Shown in pieces: positions 17,289-29,318 of a stretch of DNA of 64,000 bases; the stretch's first letter is position 1; each line of letters starts with the position of its first letter. The notes beneath the pieces are model-generated. The model had not been told where the DNA came from and did not search any database. It saw only the letters and a list, made by a program, of their open reading frames with translations. This DNA is from Planctomycetaceae bacterium (GTDB lineage Bacteria > Planctomycetota > Planctomycetia > Pirellulales > Pirellulaceae). The position numbers and the translations under genes are program-made. The stretch is taken from the NCBI GenBank assembly GCA_016794985.1, contig JAEUIQ010000047.1:198122-262121 (forward strand). Reading direction: 5' to 3'.

Positions 17289-18383
17289 ATGGGTGTGAAC
17301 TCGATGTTCGACGAAAAAACGCACGCTGCGAATCCTGCTACCGGCACGGGTGCGGAGGCCGGTTCCGGTTCGCCCCATCCAACAGCGAGTGCGGACGATG
17401 GCGATTCAAAGGGCGATCATCCGAAAGACGTGGCGCACGAGCATCCGCAGGGTAGCGAGCACCCGCAAGATAGCGAGCATGAAGGTGCGCACGATTATTT
17501 AAGCCCGGACCATCTGTTCTCCCACGTGCAGGATTCTACGGATTTTCATTTCTCGCCGACTTTGGCTCGGATGTTGACAGGTGATGCGAATCATAACGGT
17601 CACATTCATTTGCCGCACACCGGAATTGCTGGGTATCAGGTTGCGGGAACCGAACCGTATTTGAAGCCGTTGGACTTCAAGTTGACCCGGTTCATGGTGA
17701 TCGAGTTGTTGGCGGCGGTCCTTGTCTTTGTCGTGTTTGCCGCAGTGGCGCGTCGCTTGCGATCATCTGAGGCGCCGCGCGGGCGGTTCCTGAATATGAT
17801 CGAGGCGATGATCCAGTTTATTCGCGTCGACATTGCGAAGTCGGTGATTGGCAAAAAAGATGGTGCTAAGTTTGCACCCTTCTTGCTGACATTGTTTTTC
17901 TTCGTCTTGGGTTGCAATTTGTTGGGAATGATTCCGGTGCTCGGAACTCCGACGGGTGATTTTGCGGTCACGGCGACCTTGGCCTTTATTGTTTTCTTTG
18001 TTGTGGTGAAGGCGGGCATTGAGAAGTTTGGTCCCGGTGGTTTCCTGTTGAATTTGGTTCCGTCAATGGACTTGCCGCCGGCCATGAAGGTGGCGTTGTT
18101 GCCGTTGATCTTCGTCATTGAAGTCATGGGATTCTTGATCAAGCATTTCGTTTTGGCGGTTCGTTTGTTTGCGAACATGATGGCGGGGCACTTGGTTTTG
18201 GCTGTGATCGTAGCCTTTATTGGAGCGACTTACGGGACTTTGGCTCACTACATGGTTGTACCCGCGAGTGTGCTGGGGGCAACTGCGATCAGTGTGTTGG
18301 AGTTGTTTGTCGCGTTCTTGCAGGCTTACGTGTTTACGTTTTTGGCTGCCCTGTTTATCAGTTCAGCAACGCATCATCATTGA
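17289..18383 (+). CDS. atpB: F0F1 ATP synthase subunit a
   Basis: Subunit a forms the proton half-channels against the c-ring in the membrane. The essential arginine is visible in the helix FVLAVRLFANMMAGH, and the last helix carries the usual FLQAYVF pattern. The 364-residue length is far above the usual 240-280 because of an N-terminal hydrophilic extension of roughly 120 residues rich in His, Asp and Glu before the first membrane helix (about residues 137-157). Two in-frame ATGs (17289 and 17304) are possible starts. It is the first core gene of the operon. Confidence 0.95.
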   Translation: MGVNSMFDEKTHAANPATGTGAEAGSGSPHPTASADDGDSKGDHPKDVAHEHPQGSEHPQDSEHEGAHDYLSPDHLFSHVQDSTDFHFSPTLARMLTGDANHNGHIHLPHTGIAGYQVAGTEPYLKPLDFKLTRFMVIELLAAVLVFVVFAAVARRLRSSEAPRGRFLNMIEAMIQFIRVDIAKSVIGKKDGAKFAPFLLTLFFFVLGCNLLGMIPVLGTPTGDFAVTATLAFIVFFVVVKAGIEKFGPGGFLLNLVPSMDLPPAMKVALLPLIFVIEVMGFLIKHFVLAVRLFANMMAGHLVLAVIVAFIGATYGTLAHYMVVPASVLGATAISVLELFVAFLQAYVFTFLAALFISSATHHH

Positions 18384-18426
18384 TCGTCGTCCGAAGGTGT
18401 GTCCTTCGTTTGATTTGGTGTGGTGA

Positions 18427-18795
<369 letters not shown>

Positions 18796-18984
18796 TCGCA
18801 AGGGTCGCAGTCGGAACTCCGGCTGACGGGATTGCTGGATGAGTGCGCCCTTTTCGCGTACCGGTGGTGATTCCGATTGCTGCCAGGATTCGGTTGCCAA
18901 GTTGGCCGGAATGGTCACTTGAATAGACGGCGAAGCGGTTGGTGTGTCGGTCGGTTGGTTTTCGTACAGATGGCGTGAGCACGA

Positions 18985-19557
18985 ATGATTGGTCAAATGA
19001 GCTTCCTGACGAGTTCGGCTTCGGTTTGTTTTTCCGACGGTTTTTTGGCCGCGGCGGAGAAGGAACAAGGGTTTGCCGATCCAGACCTGGTGTTGTGGAG
19101 TTTCTTGATTTTTGGCCTGTTGTTGTTTTTGCTGCGACAGTTTGCCTGGGGTCCGATCTGCGAAGCGTTGGACAAGCGTGAAGCGGGGATCAAGCACGAC
19201 CTTGAACAGGCCAAACTGAGTGCGGAGAAAGCGCGAGAGGCTCAAGCAACTTATGAGGCCAAGCTGGCAGCGGCTGCTCAGGAAGCGAACCAAATTGTAG
19301 CCGCCGCTCGCGAAGAAGCCGCCAACACGAAGTCCAAAATCTTGGCGGATGCTCATCAAGAAGCGGAAAGTGTTCGGCAACGCGGTTTGGCAGATGTCGA
19401 AGCGGCTCGTCGGGCGGTCGTAAACGAATTGGCTCAGGCGAGTGTGGACCATGCGGTTGGGTTGGCTGGAAAGTTGATCAACCGTTCCCTCGACAAGAAT
19501 GCTCACTCGGATCTGATTTCCCAATCGGTAAACACCTTCGCCCAATCCCGGTCTTAA
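18985..19557 (+). CDS. atpF: F0F1 ATP synthase subunit b
   Basis: This 190-residue stator subunit has one membrane helix (VLWSFLIFGLLLFLLRQFAW, about residues 41-60) and a long Ala/Glu/Lys-rich amphipathic helix that dimerises and reaches F1. Before the helix lies an extra hydrophobic stretch with Ala-rich end (SVCFSDGFLAAAE) that may be a cleaved leader. A 189-bp gap separates it from atpE and only 15 bp from atpH. Confidence 0.93.
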   Translation: MIGQMSFLTSSASVCFSDGFLAAAEKEQGFADPDLVLWSFLIFGLLLFLLRQFAWGPICEALDKREAGIKHDLEQAKLSAEKAREAQATYEAKLAAAAQEANQIVAAAREEAANTKSKILADAHQEAESVRQRGLADVEAARRAVVNELAQASVDHAVGLAGKLINRSLDKNAHSDLISQSVNTFAQSRS

Positions 19558-19572
19558 TGCTAGGTTCTGTAC

Positions 19573-20199
19573 ATGAGTGCCTCGACGACATTTGATCCGC
19601 AGGTCCAGCAGATATCGACCGTGTACGCGCGTGGTTTTTTGCAGGCGGCGAATCAAGAATTGAGAGAGCAAGCGGCCGTGGCGGCCGTCGTTGAGGAGCT
19701 AGAGCAATTGGCGACGATGGTCTTTGCGACGCAACCGGCCCTGGTCGAGCGTCTCAGCAGCAGTCGTGCTTCGCTGGCTGACAAAGTTGGCCTGCTGCGG
19801 AAAGTACTGGGGACGAGAGTCTCAGCGGTTGTCCTGCGATTTTTGGGTGTCGTTTGCCAACACGGGCGGTTCGACTTGATTCGGCCGATTGCCGCGCGGG
19901 CAGCTGAACTTTTTGACGAGTCGACCGGCGTGGTTCCAGTCACGATTATTTCGGCGGTCGAATTACCGACCGATGTGGAATCGCGGGTAACCGAAAACTT
20001 GTCTCGGGCTTTGGGTAAAAAGATCGAATTGTCGAAGACCGTGGATCCCAAGCTGTTGGGTGGTTTGCAAGTTCGAGTTGCTGATACGGTTTTTGACGGA
20101 AGCGTGCAGGGGCGATTGGAACGTGTTCGACGAAAAGCATTCGAACGCGCGGCAGAACGAATTCGGGCTGAGTTTGATCGATTTGTTTCGGTTCAATAG
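19573..20199 (+). CDS. atpH: F0F1 ATP synthase subunit delta
   Basis: The subunit joins the b-dimer to the top of F1. The 208-residue protein has the N-terminal helical bundle opening with VYARGFLQAA and the C-terminal beta/alpha part ending in the family signature around DPKLLGGLQVRVADTVFDGS. Length is slightly above the usual ~180. It sits between atpF and atpA as expected. Confidence 0.95.
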   Translation: MSASTTFDPQVQQISTVYARGFLQAANQELREQAAVAAVVEELEQLATMVFATQPALVERLSSSRASLADKVGLLRKVLGTRVSAVVLRFLGVVCQHGRFDLIRPIAARAAELFDESTGVVPVTIISAVELPTDVESRVTENLSRALGKKIELSKTVDPKLLGGLQVRVADTVFDGSVQGRLERVRRKAFERAAERIRAEFDRFVSVQ

Positions 20200-20250
20200 G
20201 TTCGAGTGATTAAAGCAATGATGTTTGTAGTTTGTTGGGAGTAATATTTC

Positions 20251-21795
20251 ATGGCTGTGAAGTTCAACGCGGACGAGATCGCATCCGTCATTCAGCAAGA
20301 AATTCAACAGTTTGACGATAAGATCGATGTACGAGAAGTTGGGACCGTCCTGGAAGTTGGCGACGGTATCGCTCGCGTGCATGGTCTGCGCGGTGTGGCG
20401 GCTGGTGAAATGGTGGAATTCCCTGGCGGAATTCAGGGCCTCGCGTTCAACCTGGAAGAAAACAGTGTCGGTGTCATTATCCTTGGCGACTACCTGAAGA
20501 TTCAGGAAGGCGATCAGGTCAAGGCGATGGGACAATTGTTGAGTGTTCCAGTGGGTGAAGCCGTCGTCGGTCGGGTCATTGATCCGCTGGGCAATCCACT
20601 GGACGGCAAAGGACCGGTTAGTTCGTCCGAGAGATTTCCTGTCGAGCGTATTGCGGCGGGCGTTGCGGAACGCCATCCCGTCCACGAACCGATGCAAACC
20701 GGGCTGAAGGCCGTTGACGCGATGACTCCGATCGGTCGCGGGCAACGCGAATTGATTATTGGTGACCGCAAAACTGGTAAAACGGCGGTGGCGATTGATG
20801 CGATCATCAACCAACGTGGCAAAAACGTAAAGTGTTTCTACGTTGCCGTTGGTCAGAAAGACAGTTCGGTCGCGGGTGTCGTTTCGAAACTCCAGGAAAT
20901 GGGCGCGATGGAGTACACGACGGTGATTGTGGCCGGTGCTAGTGCGCCTGCTCCATTGCAGTATGTGGCCCCTTACGCGGGTACGGCAATGGCCGAGTAC
21001 TTCGCGTTCAAAGGCGGTCACTGTTTGGTGGTGTACGACGACCTTTCCAAGCAAGCGGCCGCTTATCGCGAACTCTCTTTGCTGATGCGACGTCCACCGG
21101 GTCGTGAAGCTTTTCCGGGTGACGTGTTTTACTGCCACAGCCGCTTGCTGGAACGCAGCGTGAAGTTGAGCAAGGAATTGGGTGGTGGTTCGATCACTTC
21201 GCTACCCATCATTGAAACGCTGGAAGGTGAAGTTTCAGCGTATATTCCCACGAACGTGATTTCGATTACGGACGGCCAGATTTATCTGCAGCCGGACTTG
21301 TTCTTTGCCGGTGTTCGACCCGCAATGAATGCCGGTATTTCGGTTTCTCGTGTGGGTGGTGCGGCTCAAGTGAAGGCCATGAAGAACGTCTCGGGTTCGT
21401 TGCGTTTGGACTTGGCTTCATTCCGCGAATTGGAGGCGTTCGCGCAATTGGGTACGGACCTTGATCCAGCTACGCAACAACGTTTGGATCGCGGTTATCG
21501 AATGGTGGAACTGCTGAAGCAAAATCAATATGTACCACTGGAAGTGGCCGATCAAATCATGGTTATCTACGCCGGTACCAAGGGCTTCTTGGACAAGGTT
21601 CCCATCGTCGACGTTCGCCGCTGGGAAAGCGAGTTCTTGGCGTTCATGCACAACAGCAAGGCGGATGTTTGCCAGTTGTTAGGCGCGAACTTGAACAACG
21701 GTGCCGCGATGAAAGACGAATCGAACGAAGTGACCAAAGCGGTGCGCGGTGCGATCGAAGAGTTTGCTCGTCGCTTCCAAGTCAGTGCAACCTAG
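20251..21795 (+). CDS. atpA: F0F1 ATP synthase subunit alpha
   Basis: The non-catalytic nucleotide-binding subunit of F1. The 514-residue protein starts with the conserved [16 protein letters not shown] segment. The P-loop reads GDRKTGKT near residue 170 and the catalytic-interface arginine lies in the [14 protein letters not shown] block. Length and order are standard. A GGGAG Shine-Dalgarno precedes the ATG at 20251. Confidence 0.98.
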   Translation: MAVKFNADEIASVIQQEIQQFDDKIDVREVGTVLEVGDGIARVHGLRGVAAGEMVEFPGGIQGLAFNLEENSVGVIILGDYLKIQEGDQVKAMGQLLSVPVGEAVVGRVIDPLGNPLDGKGPVSSSERFPVERIAAGVAERHPVHEPMQTGLKAVDAMTPIGRGQRELIIGDRKTGKTAVAIDAIINQRGKNVKCFYVAVGQKDSSVAGVVSKLQEMGAMEYTTVIVAGASAPAPLQYVAPYAGTAMAEYFAFKGGHCLVVYDDLSKQAAAYRELSLLMRRPPGREAFPGDVFYCHSRLLERSVKLSKELGGGSITSLPIIETLEGEVSAYIPTNVISITDGQIYLQPDLFFAGVRPAMNAGISVSRVGGAAQVKAMKNVSGSLRLDLASFRELEAFAQLGTDLDPATQQRLDRGYRMVELLKQNQYVPLEVADQIMVIYAGTKGFLDKVPIVDVRRWESEFLAFMHNSKADVCQLLGANLNNGAAMKDESNEVTKAVRGAIEEFARRFQVSAT

Positions 21796-21816
21796 TTTCC
21801 AGATCGAGTTGAGAAA

Positions 21817-22716
21817 ATGGCCAATGCTCGGGCGCTCGACAAGCGTCGCAAATCGATCAAAAACATCAAAAAGATCACTCGCACGATGGAGTTGATTGCG
21901 ACCGCTCGTTTCAAGAAGGCAATGGAACGGGCGATGGCCGCAACGGACTACACGCAGCGGATGGCCAAGGTGGTTTCCGATTTGGCGAAAGCAGGATTGG
22001 ATGTCAGTCATCCGTTGCTAGAACCACGGGAAACGACTAAGAAATCCGCGATGTTGGTCCTGTCCAGCAATCGTGGACTGTGCGGGGGCTATAACGGAAA
22101 TGTGTTGCGGTTGGCGACCCAGCGGTATCGCGAGCTCGGACAGATCGGTTCGGTGTCTGTAGACGCGGCCGGCAAACGGGCTATTTCTGGCTTCAAGTTC
22201 CGCGACATCCCAGTGAATCGGGGTTACTTGAATTTTGATGATCAACCCAAGTTTTCGGAAGTTGATCCGATCGCTCAGCAGTTTTTGGACCTGTTTTTGA
22301 CTGGTGAGATCGATCGCTTGGATGTGGTTTACACCAAGTTCACCTCGATTTCACGACAAGTCGCGGTGGTTGAAACCTTGTTGCCTTTGGGCAACTTGGT
22401 CATGGGTGACGACGGGAAGTCGAATCCATCGAGGGACGAGGGCACCGACGCCCAATCGATTTACGAATTTGTGCCCTCGGCCGCTTCGATTTTGGAAGAA
22501 GTCGTGCCGACGAGTTTTAAAGTGAAGTTGTTCAAGTGTTTTTTGGACGCGGCCGTTAGCGAACAGATCGCTCGGATGGTGGCCATGAAGGGTGCCACTG
22601 AAAACGCGTCGGACATGATCAAGACGCTGAGTCGCACTTACAATCGCGCCCGGCAGTCACAAATCACGGGCGAGATCATGGAAGTGATCGGTGGCGTTGA
22701 AGCGTTGAGTTCCTAA
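21817..22716 (+). CDS. atpG: F0F1 ATP synthase subunit gamma
   Basis: The central rotor shaft. The N-terminal helix (MELIATARFKKAMER after RRKSIKNIKKITRT) and the C-terminal helix (MKGATENASDMIKTLSRTYNRARQ) are the family landmarks, and SSNRGLCGGYN lies in the Rossmann-like middle. The 299-residue length is normal with a small acidic insertion near residues 205-222. It lies 21 bp after atpA. Confidence 0.97.
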   Translation: MANARALDKRRKSIKNIKKITRTMELIATARFKKAMERAMAATDYTQRMAKVVSDLAKAGLDVSHPLLEPRETTKKSAMLVLSSNRGLCGGYNGNVLRLATQRYRELGQIGSVSVDAAGKRAISGFKFRDIPVNRGYLNFDDQPKFSEVDPIAQQFLDLFLTGEIDRLDVVYTKFTSISRQVAVVETLLPLGNLVMGDDGKSNPSRDEGTDAQSIYEFVPSAASILEEVVPTSFKVKLFKCFLDAAVSEQIARMVAMKGATENASDMIKTLSRTYNRARQSQITGEIMEVIGGVEALSS

Positions 22717-22764
22717 GAGCAGGTTATTGGTTGGGGCTATTTTTTCCTTGGATTTGGCAGTTAG

Positions 22765-24234
<1,470 letters not shown>

Positions 24235-24237
24235 TCG

Positions 24238-24642
24238 ATGGCTGAATTGAAGCTGATGGTGGTGACTCCCGAGAAGACGCTGCTGGATTGCCAGTCGGAG
24301 TCGGTGGTCGTGCCGTTGATGGACGGCTTGATGGGATTTCTGCCTGGGCACGCGCCGATGATTGGTCGATTGGGCCCCGGTGTGATGAAGGTCCAGCAGA
24401 GTTCGGGCTCGAAGAAGTACTTTCTAGAGGGTGGCTTTGTCCAAATGGACAACAACGTGTTGAGCGTGTTGACCAATGTGGCGATTCCAGTTGAACAATT
24501 GAAGGCTGCGGATCTCGAGGCCAAATTGAAGTCGCTAGATCGCGCAACACCGGAGACACCGGCCGAGAAACTGTCTCATGATCGGCAAGTGGCTCAAACC
24601 AAAGCCATGCTCCGAGCTGTCAATTCGGCCAATGCCTCTTAG
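24238..24642 (+). CDS. atpC: F0F1 ATP synthase subunit epsilon
   Basis: The 134-residue rotor subunit couples gamma to the c-ring and can inhibit ATP hydrolysis. The N-terminal beta-sandwich with VVPLMDGLMGFLPGHAPMIGRLGPG is intact, followed by a C-terminal helical hairpin rich in Ala and Lys. It is the last gene of the ATP synthase operon. Confidence 0.95.
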   Translation: MAELKLMVVTPEKTLLDCQSESVVVPLMDGLMGFLPGHAPMIGRLGPGVMKVQQSSGSKKYFLEGGFVQMDNNVLSVLTNVAIPVEQLKAADLEAKLKSLDRATPETPAEKLSHDRQVAQTKAMLRAVNSANAS

Positions 24643-24716
24643 TCCAAATGGGACTTGTCGGTCTACGTCTCCGTGGGCCGCAAGGTATCGCACGGGCAGA
24701 GAAAACTGGGCGTGAA

Positions 24717-24776
24717 GACGTAGGCCGTAAGGTCGTGGACCACAATGACGTAAGCCGTAAAGTCGTGGACCGCTCC
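24717..24776. repeat. 30-bp tandem direct repeat, two copies
   Basis: Two adjacent units (24717-24746 and 24747-24776) begin GACGTA and share GCCGTAA and GTCGTGGACC; they differ at two internal positions and near the last five bases. A weaker related stretch lies just upstream (~24663-24695). The repeat is 75 bp after the atpC stop. No hairpin strong enough for a terminator is obvious. Confidence 0.7.
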
Positions 24777-25330
24777 GCGTTGTGAACAAGTGATTGCGTC
24801 CACCACGCCGCGATCCGATAGAAGTCGCTGCGCGTTGGATAAAGTAGGTCGAATCAGATCGCGTGTTTTCAAAATTAGCCTAACGCCTAATTGGCCAACG
24901 CCATATCCCAAGACCGTCGTATAATGATGCTCTACTGCTTTGCATGTGGGGGCGAGAGCGGATTGGGGCATGAGCTTGATCCCGCCCCCCAAATCTTGAG
25001 ACTTCGGATTTACGGCCCGGCCAACGGGTTTTTCACATCGCAGTCCCAGACGATACCAACGTGTGTGTAAATCATGTTCGCTGTAACATTCGCCGGACCC
25101 AACAATTCTTGGATCGTGTGGATGCATTTGCCTGACCCCAGTCAGTGAGAAGCAAGATTTACTTCCGTTGTTGGTGTCTCCGCCAAGCCAACTCTTGGTT
25201 CAATGGGCGAGTTCCGGACATCGTGTGAGCAAGCCTGCGAAGACCTGAGCCATGCCGAGAAAAAGCCCTTGGCTTTAGGAGCCGGACCCTGTGCTGTGAA
25301 GCGTTTCTTCCGTCGATAACTGACCCGAAG

Positions 25331-25411
25331 GGACCGCGGCAACCCCAGCCGGTACGCGCTAGCCACCGATTAGAGTCGGTCCAAAATCAAAAAAGGCCTG
25401 CAGGTCCCACA
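25331..25411. repeat. Degenerate copy of dispersed intergenic repeat
   Basis: This ~80-bp stretch aligns base by base with 53404-53482: both run CAACCC, AGCCGGT, GCGC, AGCCACCG, TAGAGT or GGAGT, then AAAAGGCCTG. The hairpin bases of the better copy are partly lost here. Confidence 0.7.
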
Positions 25412-26661
25412 CAACGGTACTGGATTGATTTGGAAAAATCCTTCACGTCGAAGGCTGGCTCACCGTTGCCGGAGCTTCACGCCAATTCACGGTCAAAACA
25501 GGGCTCAAAATCGTTGGCATCGTCCGGTTCGTCGATCCGAATTGGCCTGCGCACCAGACTCGATGGATGGTTCATGGCTTGTGGACAATTACGAAATTCA
25601 TGGAGGTCATGCTGAGTATCATAGCGGTCAACCGAAGCCGTAAGTCACGTGCCATGGTGATCTCATCGATTGCGGGCAGCACAGCTCGGTTTTGGCCGTT
25701 GTTCGTCGGACTAACAGTTTCTTCCACGACATTTAAACACAACGCTGCCTAACCTCAAAAGAACCATGGGAATGAAGGCTGGTGACCAAGAGACGATTGA
25801 CGGATTCGCGAAGCAGAGCGACAAGACAGTGACTACCATCGCGATGGCATTTGCATTGGGCGGTGCACTCATGGATATCGGAGCACACACGATTTCTGCA
25901 CTTTTCATGAGTGGCTCAGGAGTATCAATGCTGTGGGTATGTGAATACCGCTATGTTTTGTAACCATCCCGCCAATACTCGACATGTGTCGCCTTGTTGT
26001 AGACCTCCAGACGCGTGTCCCTGTTCTTGAATCACAACTCGGAGAGCGACGATCCGATCAACATTTCTAACTTGGTGTTGGTCGCTCGCCTTCGCAGCTC
26101 CATTGCAGGACTGTTTCCGACAGTGAATCCTTACAAGTTGCCAAAAACAGAAGACCGTCATTTTCTTCGACAAGATCAGTCCGAAAACTGTCTTGCGGTG
26201 GGTCTCAGGTACTAGAGCCTTGGAACTCGCTTTTTCGGCCCCTTGGAACTGTCATTTTTTGGTCGCGAGTCCCGCAAGAGCCTTATCGGTCGCCCGGTAA
26301 CGCGGGCGAAGGATGCGGAGTGTGCCTCGATCGACTTTCAATCCGTGCGCGGATGATGCCGTGTACTAAACCATTGTCCCGCTGGGTTTCGCTGTGATTT
26401 TGAAGCTTGATTTTGCTGATCCGGATGCTGGTGCGGAGCAACATCTTGGCACCCGCATGGCTTGCGATTGGCATCAGCGTGTAGCACCCTATCGCTTCGT
26501 TATCGGTTCCGCTTTACTAGTTGCGACTGCTGTCATTCAATTCCTGTCTTTAGTATGTTTCCAGCAGATTCCGACCTATGAATGGGCTGGCTGAGGAATT
26601 CGTTCTCGGATGGAGTCGACAACCGGCAGAACTTTTCGCAGGTTGCAGACAAAGGCATTCG

Positions 26662-27846
26662 CTAGGCGGTTGGAACGGGTGAATTCGGCTTGAGTCGAAT
26701 CAACAAGAAAACACCTACTCCGGCGGCGAACAACAGACCGATTCCCAAGATTGGACGAACGGCAATCCAGGCGATCGCGATGGTCGTTGAACCTACAATC
26801 CCTGCCAACAGTATGGCGGCCAACAGTACCAATCCTCCCGTTAACCTTCCGACGATCGGAATAAAGCTAGTGAGGGCCGACACCGGACCTAAAATCAGTA
26901 GGAAGCCAATCGTACAAAGAATCAGTCCTCCGATGCGAATGACCCAAGCCAGTACCGAATTCTCGCTCGCCAATCGCTTCATGATATCTTCCGCTGTCAA
27001 CCGACCGACAAACAAGCGTTCGATCGACTCTCCGTTACTCGTCCGAAACTCTTGCAACCGTCTACCATTCAACTTCGCTACCATGCTAACATCGGTGGGC
27101 AAACACTCTTGAAATCGGATCCGCAAATCACCAATTTGCGGCGAACTCATACTGCCGCCAGTTTCACTGTAGTACAATTGCTTTTGATCGCCACTGAAAA
27201 ACTCCCAGCGGTCGTCTGGCATCCCCAAAATGATGGTGTCGCTATCGAGCGAGACATCGGTCCAGTTCGATATCGCCGACTTCAACGTTTCGCTCAGTTC
27301 GTAAACGCCAACTTGAACGCGAGCCGCATCGAACGTCTGTTCTTCGTAGCGCGGCATCGGATTTAGATGCTGCTGAGGCTGCTCAAACTTCGAGCTGTCC
27401 ACAGGTTTGCGTGTCCACTTTTTCTCATATTGCACAACACTGCGTCGTTGATTGTTCGAGGAAGTACCTGATTGGCCTTGCTGAGATTCTTCGTGCCAAT
27501 GATAAACCTCGACTTGCCGTTGCAGTCGCAGTCCTTGGCTGGTGACATGAAACTGCGGGTCGCGCAACGGTTCTTTCGAACCTGATGGTTCAGAAACTGC
27601 CGGCCCAACCAAATGAACCAAGGTGTCGTTCAGCGAGCCTGCCTCATGCTGGATATCCGGAACCGTCTGCACGACACGACTTGCCTCTGCCAGTCCTCGG
27701 CTGCGATGAACGGTGCGATACTCGTTCCAACTCAGCAATGCCACAGCGCCGGGCACAAATAGCAATCCGATCAACACACCGAAAAAAGAGTTCTTCAAGC
27801 GGCCGAAAAAACCGAGATTTCCGTTTACCAATGGATTACCAATCAC
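26662..27846 (-). CDS. TMEM43-family membrane protein
   Basis: The 394-residue protein has one membrane helix near the N-terminus (about 22-42), a large soluble part, and three or four helices at the C-terminus (about 298-388). This topology, with the N-terminal LLSWNEYRTVHRSRGL and the WEFFSGD block, fits the TMEM43/DUF1625 family, known in eukaryotes as LUMA at the inner nuclear membrane and present in many bacteria with unknown function. The middle holds a Gln/Ser-rich insert (about 125-145). It is a single gene, on the same strand as the esterase downstream in position. Confidence 0.82.
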   Translation of the reverse strand: MIGNPLVNGNLGFFGRLKNSFFGVLIGLLFVPGAVALLSWNEYRTVHRSRGLAEASRVVQTVPDIQHEAGSLNDTLVHLVGPAVSEPSGSKEPLRDPQFHVTSQGLRLQRQVEVYHWHEESQQGQSGTSSNNQRRSVVQYEKKWTRKPVDSSKFEQPQQHLNPMPRYEEQTFDAARVQVGVYELSETLKSAISNWTDVSLDSDTIILGMPDDRWEFFSGDQKQLYYSETGGSMSSPQIGDLRIRFQECLPTDVSMVAKLNGRRLQEFRTSNGESIERLFVGRLTAEDIMKRLASENSVLAWVIRIGGLILCTIGFLLILGPVSALTSFIPIVGRLTGGLVLLAAILLAGIVGSTTIAIAWIAVRPILGIGLLFAAGVGVFLLIRLKPNSPVPTA

Positions 27847-27955
27847 CCTTCAACTCCGCGACCAATCGAATCAAAAACAAGTTTGGCGGCAAGGGAAACG
27901 GTCCGTCATAAAATCGAGGTCGTGTCTTGCACCATCATCGGACGAACGGCCAGGC

Positions 27956-28897
27956 TCAAGGCTTGACGTCTCGCCATAACCAACGCAACGAGTCCGGCAG
28001 GATCGCTCCACCATGAATGCCGTTATGACCTCCTTCGCCAAAAACGAACTCGTAGTCGTATTTCGCAAATTTTAGAGCAGCCGCCATCTCTTGATTCGCC
28101 AAGGGCCAATGCCCGAATCGATTGTCGAGATCGCCGGTACCGCCCTGCAAAAAGACACGAATGGGTTTCGGCGGTTCCTTGCGGATCATCGGTGGGTAAT
28201 TGTGCCCGCCACGAATGTCCACAAAGCTGCCCACGTGACTTAAAACTTTTCCAAACGACTCCGGTCGTTCCCATGCCACAGTAAATGCACAGATCCCGCC
28301 TGAACTGATTCCGCCGATCGCGCGATGTTGCGGGTCAGGACTGATCGTGTAATGCTGCTCGATGCCAGGGAGTAACTCTTCCAACAAAAACTTGGCGTAA
28401 GAATCGCCGAGGCTATCGTATTCAAAACTGCGATTCTCCGGTTCAGGTCGCCAACCCCGTTTCTCTGGCAACTCGGCTTTTTTATGCCCAGGATCAATGA
28501 ACACGACTATCGTGACAGGCAATTCGCCTTTGTGAATGAGATTGTCAAAGACCACCGGCACCCGAAACTGGCCGTCTTCAGCTTCGTAGGCGTGGCCATC
28601 TTGAAAAACCATCAAACAAGCTGGCTGAGAGCCATCGTACTGAGCGGGAACATAGATCGAATAGTGTCGCAGTGTTCCGGGGAAAACTTGGCTATTGGCA
28701 AACACTCGTTGTTCAATCTTCCCACGAGGTACACCGGGTTGCCTTTGACTGTCTTCGCCCAACTTGTACTGCGAATCGTCGGTTGGGCAACCAAACGCCG
28801 AGGGATTCGCCATGAACACCAGCCCAAACAGGCACAGGCCCCAGTGAAGCAATCGCCGATTGGCAATCAAGAATTTTCGCACGGATTGGCCTCCCAA
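27956..28897 (-). CDS. Secreted esterase of the Fes/esterase-D alpha/beta-hydrolase type
   Basis: After a signal peptide (hydrophobic core [17 protein letters not shown], cleavage near residue 36) the protein shows [20 protein letters not shown] and the nucleophile elbow GISSGG around a catalytic Ser. The Asp is probably in the GGTGDLDN segment and the His in [12 protein letters not shown]. The family includes enterochelin esterase and carbohydrate acetyl/feruloyl esterases, so the substrate may be a plant or algal polysaccharide ester or a siderophore. At 313 residues it is a single-domain enzyme. Confidence 0.85.
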   Translation of the reverse strand: MGGQSVRKFLIANRRLLHWGLCLFGLVFMANPSAFGCPTDDSQYKLGEDSQRQPGVPRGKIEQRVFANSQVFPGTLRHYSIYVPAQYDGSQPACLMVFQDGHAYEAEDGQFRVPVVFDNLIHKGELPVTIVVFIDPGHKKAELPEKRGWRPEPENRSFEYDSLGDSYAKFLLEELLPGIEQHYTISPDPQHRAIGGISSGGICAFTVAWERPESFGKVLSHVGSFVDIRGGHNYPPMIRKEPPKPIRVFLQGGTGDLDNRFGHWPLANQEMAAALKFAKYDYEFVFGEGGHNGIHGGAILPDSLRWLWRDVKP

Positions 28898-29318
28898 AAA
28901 AGATTAACGCTAGGCCCCGCATCAAACATTCCCAACGATTGGTTCCGCACCCCGATCGATCAATCCTAACCGATTTGAGCTCTGCTTCAAACCAGAGCAG
29001 AACACCCCTTCGAAGCCATGAACTTCAACAATGCTAGGCCAAAAGCACTTTCCGTTCGCCGTGACCATCAAGCAGTGACCATCAAGCAGTGACCATCAAG
29101 CAGTGACGATCGAGCAATGACCATCAAGTAGTGATTTTTCGGGATTGGCGGCGGGAGCCACAAAGAGTTTGCTTACGACATCGGTTTGGGCGGCAGGCAT
29201 CAAGCGAATTGGCGTTGAACAATGCTTAGCGTGTGGGTTGCAGACGCTCAAGAACAAGAGCAAATCGTTGAGATGAATCGACAGTTGAGTCATTTACTCG
29301 TGGCGGGTTCGAACGCAG
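28898..29318. other. Non-coding gap between esterase and ung
   Basis: No gene is supported in these 420 bp. It holds the 14-bp tandem repeat array at 29061-29130. A short minus-strand frame (29096-29293) runs into the repeat and has no motif. Confidence 0.6.
29061..29130. repeat. 14-bp tandem repeat, five units
   Basis: Five units of GTGACCATCAAGCA run head to tail; units 1-3 are identical, unit 4 reads GTGACGATCGAGCA and unit 5 ATGACCATCAAGTA. The unit length is not a multiple of three, so the array is unlikely to code. It could be a variable-number locus or a set of protein-binding sites. Confidence 0.9.

Larger units (their letters stand above)
24643..26661. other. Two-kilobase stretch with no supportable gene
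   Basis: Frames here are short, lack family motifs and differ in composition from neighbouring coding regions. The best small frames (25766-25963 plus, 24663-25127 minus, 26394-26594 plus) have no convincing ribosome site or recognisable domain. The stretch holds a 30-bp tandem repeat near its start and a decayed copy of the dispersed intergenic repeat. It may contain eroded genes or an old insertion, but no transposase remnant could be identified by eye. Confidence 0.6.

Noticed and set aside
19963-21138. 391-codon minus-strand frame opposite atpA
   Set aside because: Antisense shadow of a certain gene; no domain features.
24663-25127. Possible minus-strand gene after atpC
   Set aside because: No family motif, crosses the 30-bp repeat, and no ribosome site.
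25766-25963. 65-codon plus-strand frame with a hydrophobic middle
   Set aside because: Could be a small membrane protein but no Shine-Dalgarno or homology pattern is visible.
29061-29130. CRISPR array
   Set aside because: Units are contiguous 14-mers with no spacers and no cas genes nearby.
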